A stretch of DNA of 17,214 bases from Paracoccaceae bacterium (GTDB taxonomy: Bacteria > Pseudomonadota > Alphaproteobacteria > Rhodobacterales > Rhodobacteraceae), in contig JAMWZF010000011.1 of assembly GCA_024304875.1 (NCBI GenBank), forward strand, positions 4,706 to 21,919. The letters are read 5' to 3'. Position numbers and translations under genes: made by a program. This document shows, piece after piece, positions 14,228-17,214 of this stretch. The notes below the pieces were generated by a model. It made no database searches. It saw only the letters and a list, made by a program, of their open reading frames with translations, and was not told the origin of the DNA. Positions within the stretch are counted from its first letter, which is position 1, and every line of letters starts with the position of its first letter.

Positions 14228-16090
14228 GTGATCCGGTTCTTCGAAAGCCTCGTCGATCCCTATACGCCGTATCAGGAGACCGACCGCCCCCCGACGCGGC
14301 TCTGGCCGTTCCTGCGGAGCTTCGCCGGCCCGTTCCGGACGGTCTTTGCCCTGGGCTTCGTCGTCACCATCGCCGTCGCGCTGATCGAGGTCTGGCTGAT
14401 CTGGTACCTCGGCCAGCTGACCGACACGCTGACGACCGCCGCGCCGGAGACGGTCTGGGACACCCACAAGTGGGAGCTGCTGGCTGTCGCCATCTTCATC
14501 CTGGTGCTGCGGCCCGCGATCCAGATCCTGAACGAGGTGCTGCTGAACCACGGCATCGGGGTGAACTGGGGCACGCTGATCCGCTGGCGGACCCACCGGC
14601 ACGTCATGCGCCAGTCCGTCGGCTGGTTCGAGAACGATTTCGCCGGGCGGATCGCCAACCGGGTGATGCAGACGCCGAGCGCGGCGAACGAGGTGATCTT
14701 CCAGGTCTTCGACGCGGTAACCTACGCCATCGCCTATTCCATCGGCGCCGCCGTGATGCTCTGGGCTGCCGATCCGCGGCTGCTGATCCCCATGCTGCTG
14801 TGGATGGCGCTCTATACCGCCCTCCTGCGCTGGGCCGTCGTCAACGTCGGCCCCCGGTCCAAGGCCGCCAGTGCCGCGCGGTCCAAGCTGAACGGACGGC
14901 TGGTGGACGGCTATACCAACGTCCATTCGGTCAAGATGTTCGCCCACCACGACCGCGAGATCGCCTACGCCAAGGAGGCGATCCAGGAGGTGAAGGAGAC
15001 GTTCTCTTACGAGATGCGGATCTACACCTGGATGAACACGATGCTGGTGGCCCTGAACGGCCTTCTGATCGTGGGTGTCGTCGGCTGGGCGATGGGGCTT
15101 TATTTCGGAAGTCAGGCGACCGTCGGCATCGTCGTCGCCGCCTCGGCCCTTGTCCTGCGGCTGAACGCGATGACGGGCTGGATCATGTGGGCGGTGACCA
15201 ACCTGTTCCAGCAGCTCGGCATCGTCGCAGAGGGGATGGAGACCGTTGCCCACCCCGTCGACCTGACCGATGACCCTGGCGCCACCGACCTGGTCATGAC
15301 GACCGGCCGGATCGAGGTTCAGGGCGTCAGCCACCACTACGGCAAGGGGGCGGGCGGCCTCGACCGGATCGACCTGACGGTGGAGCCAGGGGAAAAGGTG
15401 GGTCTGGTCGGGCGGTCCGGTGCGGGCAAATCGACCCTGATCAAGCTCCTTTTGCGGTTCTACGACCCGGAAGGCGGGGTGATCCGCATCGACGGGCAGG
15501 ACATTGCAACCGTCACGCAGGAGAGCCTGCGCCGGTCCATGGGCGTCGTCCAGCAGGACAGCGCGCTGCTGCATCGGCCGGTGCGGGACAACATCCTCTA
15601 CGGTCGGCCGGATGCCAGCGAGGACGAGGTGACCCAGGCCGCCAAAAGGGCCGAGGCGCACGAGTTCATCCTTGGCCTGAAGGACGGCGAGGGGCGGACG
15701 GGCTACGACGCCCACGTCGGCGAGCGCGGCGTGAAGCTGTCCGGCGGGCAGCGGCAGCGCATCACCCTGGCGCGCGTGATCCTCAAGGATGCGCCCATCC
15801 TGCTGCTGGACGAGGCGACCAGCGCCCTCGACAGCGAGGTGGAGGCGGCGATCCAGGACACGCTCTACGGCCTCATGGAAGGCAAGACCGTCATTGCCAT
15901 CGCCCATCGGCTTTCTACCATTGCCCGGATGGACCGGATCGTCGTGATGGACGACGGCCGGATCATGGAGCAGGGCACCCACGCCGAATTGCTGGACATG
16001 GGCGGGATCTACGCCCGCCTCTGGACGCGCCAGTCGGGCGGGTTCATCGGCTCTGACACGGCGGGACATGAGACGGAGGCCGCGGAATGA
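14228..16090 (+). CDS. ABC exporter half-transporter (fused membrane and ATPase domains), subunit 1
   Basis: A 620-residue type IV ABC exporter subunit with an N-terminal membrane domain of about six helices (roughly 37-330) and a C-terminal ATPase domain (about 360-595). ATPase motifs are complete: Walker A GRSGAGKST (395-403), Q-loop QQDS (442-445), signature LSGGQ (504-508), Walker B ILLLDE with catalytic Glu529, and H-loop His560. VGWFENDFAGRIANR (131-145) in the cytoplasmic loop is repeated in similar form in the next gene. The substrate is unknown; lipid or drug export is typical of the family but not shown here. GTG at 14228 is the start; the ribosome site is weak. The stop overlaps the next start as ATGA, so the two proteins are probably made in equal amounts and form a heterodimer. 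Confidence 0.93.
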   Translation: MIRFFESLVDPYTPYQETDRPPTRLWPFLRSFAGPFRTVFALGFVVTIAVALIEVWLIWYLGQLTDTLTTAAPETVWDTHKWELLAVAIFILVLRPAIQILNEVLLNHGIGVNWGTLIRWRTHRHVMRQSVGWFENDFAGRIANRVMQTPSAANEVIFQVFDAVTYAIAYSIGAAVMLWAADPRLLIPMLLWMALYTALLRWAVVNVGPRSKAASAARSKLNGRLVDGYTNVHSVKMFAHHDREIAYAKEAIQEVKETFSYEMRIYTWMNTMLVALNGLLIVGVVGWAMGLYFGSQATVGIVVAASALVLRLNAMTGWIMWAVTNLFQQLGIVAEGMETVAHPVDLTDDPGATDLVMTTGRIEVQGVSHHYGKGAGGLDRIDLTVEPGEKVGLVGRSGAGKSTLIKLLLRFYDPEGGVIRIDGQDIATVTQESLRRSMGVVQQDSALLHRPVRDNILYGRPDASEDEVTQAAKRAEAHEFILGLKDGEGRTGYDAHVGERGVKLSGGQRQRITLARVILKDAPILLLDEATSALDSEVEAAIQDTLYGLMEGKTVIAIAHRLSTIARMDRIVVMDDGRIMEQGTHAELLDMGGIYARLWTRQSGGFIGSDTAGHETEAAE

Positions 16091-17214
16091 CGGATATCTG
16101 GACGGCCTGGATCGAACGCGCCGGAGGGCTGATCGACCACAACCGCGCGGCCGAGGGGCCGCCGCCGCGGACCTTGCAGAAGTTCATGCGCTGGACCCTG
16201 ACGGGGGCCTGGCCCGTGCTCTGGGCCGGGGCCTTCGTGTCGATGATCACGGGCGTGACCGAGGTGCTGTCGATGTATCTCCTCGGCCGGGTGGTCGATG
16301 TCGCGGGATCGGGTGAGCCGCTGGGGCAGTACTGGCCGCTGTTCCTGGGCTCCATCCTGCTGCTGATCGTGGCGCGGCCCCTGCTTCAGGGGATCAGCGC
16401 AGCGTTCCAGTCCGTCGTGATCGCGCCGAACACTCTCAAGCTCGTCCTCAGCCGCCTGCACCGCTGGACCCTCGGGCAGTCGGTCGATTTCTTCGACAAC
16501 GACTTTGCCGGGCGGCTGGCGCAGAAGCAGATGCAGACCGCCAACTCGATGACCGAGATCGTGGTCGAGACGGTGAACGCCCTGTTCTTCGGCCTCGCCT
16601 CGGTGGTCGGGGCCCTGTTCCTTGTCGGCGGCGTGAACGGCTGGCTGGTCCTCATCATGATCGGCTGGTTCGCCGGGTACCTGGCCTACCTGCGCCATTT
16701 CCTGCCCCGCATCCGGGCGCGGGCGAAACGGCAGGCGGCGGCGCGGGCGGCGGTGACGGGTCAGGTCGTCGACACGATCACCAACATCAAGACGGTCAAG
16801 CTGTTCGCCCGGGGCGAACACGAGGACAGCGCCGCGCTGGGCGCGCTCGACAGCCTGCGCCACCGGGCGCTGGAGTTCGGGGACGTGTCGAGCCGGTTCC
16901 GCCTCGGCCTGATGGTGATCGCCGGGTCTTTGCCCGTGCTGCTGGTCGGCTTCGGCCTGACGGTGCCGGGTGTCACGGCGGGCGAGATCGCCGCGATGGG
17001 TGCGATTGCCATCCGCCTCGCGCAGATGACCGGCTGGATCAGTTTCACCCTCATGGCCATCTACCGGCACGTCGGCGAGGTGGAGGACGGGATGCGGACG
17101 CTGACACCGCCGCACGAGCTGACCGACGCGGACGGCGCGACCGAGCTGGTCGTGACGAAAGGCGAGATCCGGTTCCGCGACCTCAGCTTTTCCTACGGCG
17201 GGGGGCCGGGCGGC
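16087..17214 (+). CDS. ABC exporter half-transporter, subunit 2 (3' end beyond window)
   Basis: The open frame begins with ATG at 16087, overlapping the stop of subunit 1 by four bases (ATGA), and runs off the window after 376 codons. The visible part is the membrane domain with about six hydrophobic segments. It carries VDFFDNDFAGRLAQKQMQT, closely similar to the corresponding WFENDFAGRIANRVMQT of subunit 1, and TNIKTVKLFARGEHE, matching NVHSVKMFAHHDRE there. These parallels show the two genes arose by duplication. The frame ends at EIRFRDLSFSYGGGPGG, just before the Walker A motif. It therefore cannot be seen whether this ATPase domain is catalytically complete or has the degenerate site common in heterodimeric exporters. 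The substrate is unknown. Confidence 0.92.
   Translation, partial: MTDIWTAWIERAGGLIDHNRAAEGPPPRTLQKFMRWTLTGAWPVLWAGAFVSMITGVTEVLSMYLLGRVVDVAGSGEPLGQYWPLFLGSILLLIVARPLLQGISAAFQSVVIAPNTLKLVLSRLHRWTLGQSVDFFDNDFAGRLAQKQMQTANSMTEIVVETVNALFFGLASVVGALFLVGGVNGWLVLIMIGWFAGYLAYLRHFLPRIRARAKRQAAARAAVTGQVVDTITNIKTVKLFARGEHEDSAALGALDSLRHRALEFGDVSSRFRLGLMVIAGSLPVLLVGFGLTVPGVTAGEIAAMGAIAIRLAQMTGWISFTLMAIYRHVGEVEDGMRTLTPPHELTDADGATELVVTKGEIRFRDLSFSYGGGPGG

Noticed and set aside
14195..16069. Minus-strand open frame of 624 codons antisense to the ABC exporter gene
   Set aside because: The opposite strand encodes a full ABC exporter with all ATPase motifs. The antisense product is a His/Asp/Arg-rich string without a recognisable domain.

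Overview
This is a 17.2 kb stretch of ordinary, very GC-rich chromosome. It most resembles an alphaproteobacterium of the Rhodobacteraceae/Roseobacter type. That assignment is inferred from the protein flavour (long MutS with a DLPLF clamp motif, two-domain MaeB, short sulfotransferase-like protein, Hsp33 with an acidic Gly-rich insert), the base composition and the use of GTG starts. It does not come from an rRNA or a database match. No tRNA, rRNA, CRISPR array, insertion sequence, integrase or prophage gene was seen. No gene-free stretch exceeds 300 bases; the longest is 239 bases (7739-7977).

Layout: (1) 1-338 is the 3' end of grpE (+), meeting mutS (-) tail to tail with overlapping stop codons. 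(2) mutS and the NADP-malic enzyme gene maeB diverge from a 121-base spacer. maeB is followed after 4 bases by a ribokinase-like PfkB sugar kinase, whose stop codon abuts the stop of msrA (-). (3) msrA, encoding an exported methionine sulfoxide reductase, diverges from a small sulfotransferase-like gene (+). A 239-base spacer rich in inverted repeats then separates that gene from convergent argG (-). (4) argG diverges from a gene for an unknown polytopic membrane protein (+), which converges on a gene for an exported Asn/Gly-rich protein of unknown function (-). Upstream of the latter lies a Nudix hydrolase gene on the same strand. (5) That Nudix gene diverges from hslO (Hsp33) across a 70-base spacer whose ends carry a perfect 12-base inverted repeat covering both start codons. 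(6) hslO, a CoA-pyrophosphatase-type Nudix gene and the CCA-adding enzyme gene overlap one another. They are followed by two half-size ABC exporter genes joined by an ATGA overlap; the second runs off the window.

Functionally this is housekeeping: protein folding (GrpE, Hsp33), mismatch repair, C4/acetyl-CoA metabolism, arginine synthesis, tRNA maturation, nucleotide/CoA clean-up, oxidised-protein repair and export. Redox damage repair recurs as a theme (periplasmic MsrA, Hsp33, two Nudix enzymes), but a shared circuit is only an inference.

I did not find a convincing new multi-gene system. The parts most worth a second look are the inverted repeat across the Nudix/hslO starts, the structured spacer after argG, the Asn/Gly-rich exported protein and a palindrome in the msrA/sulfotransferase spacer.
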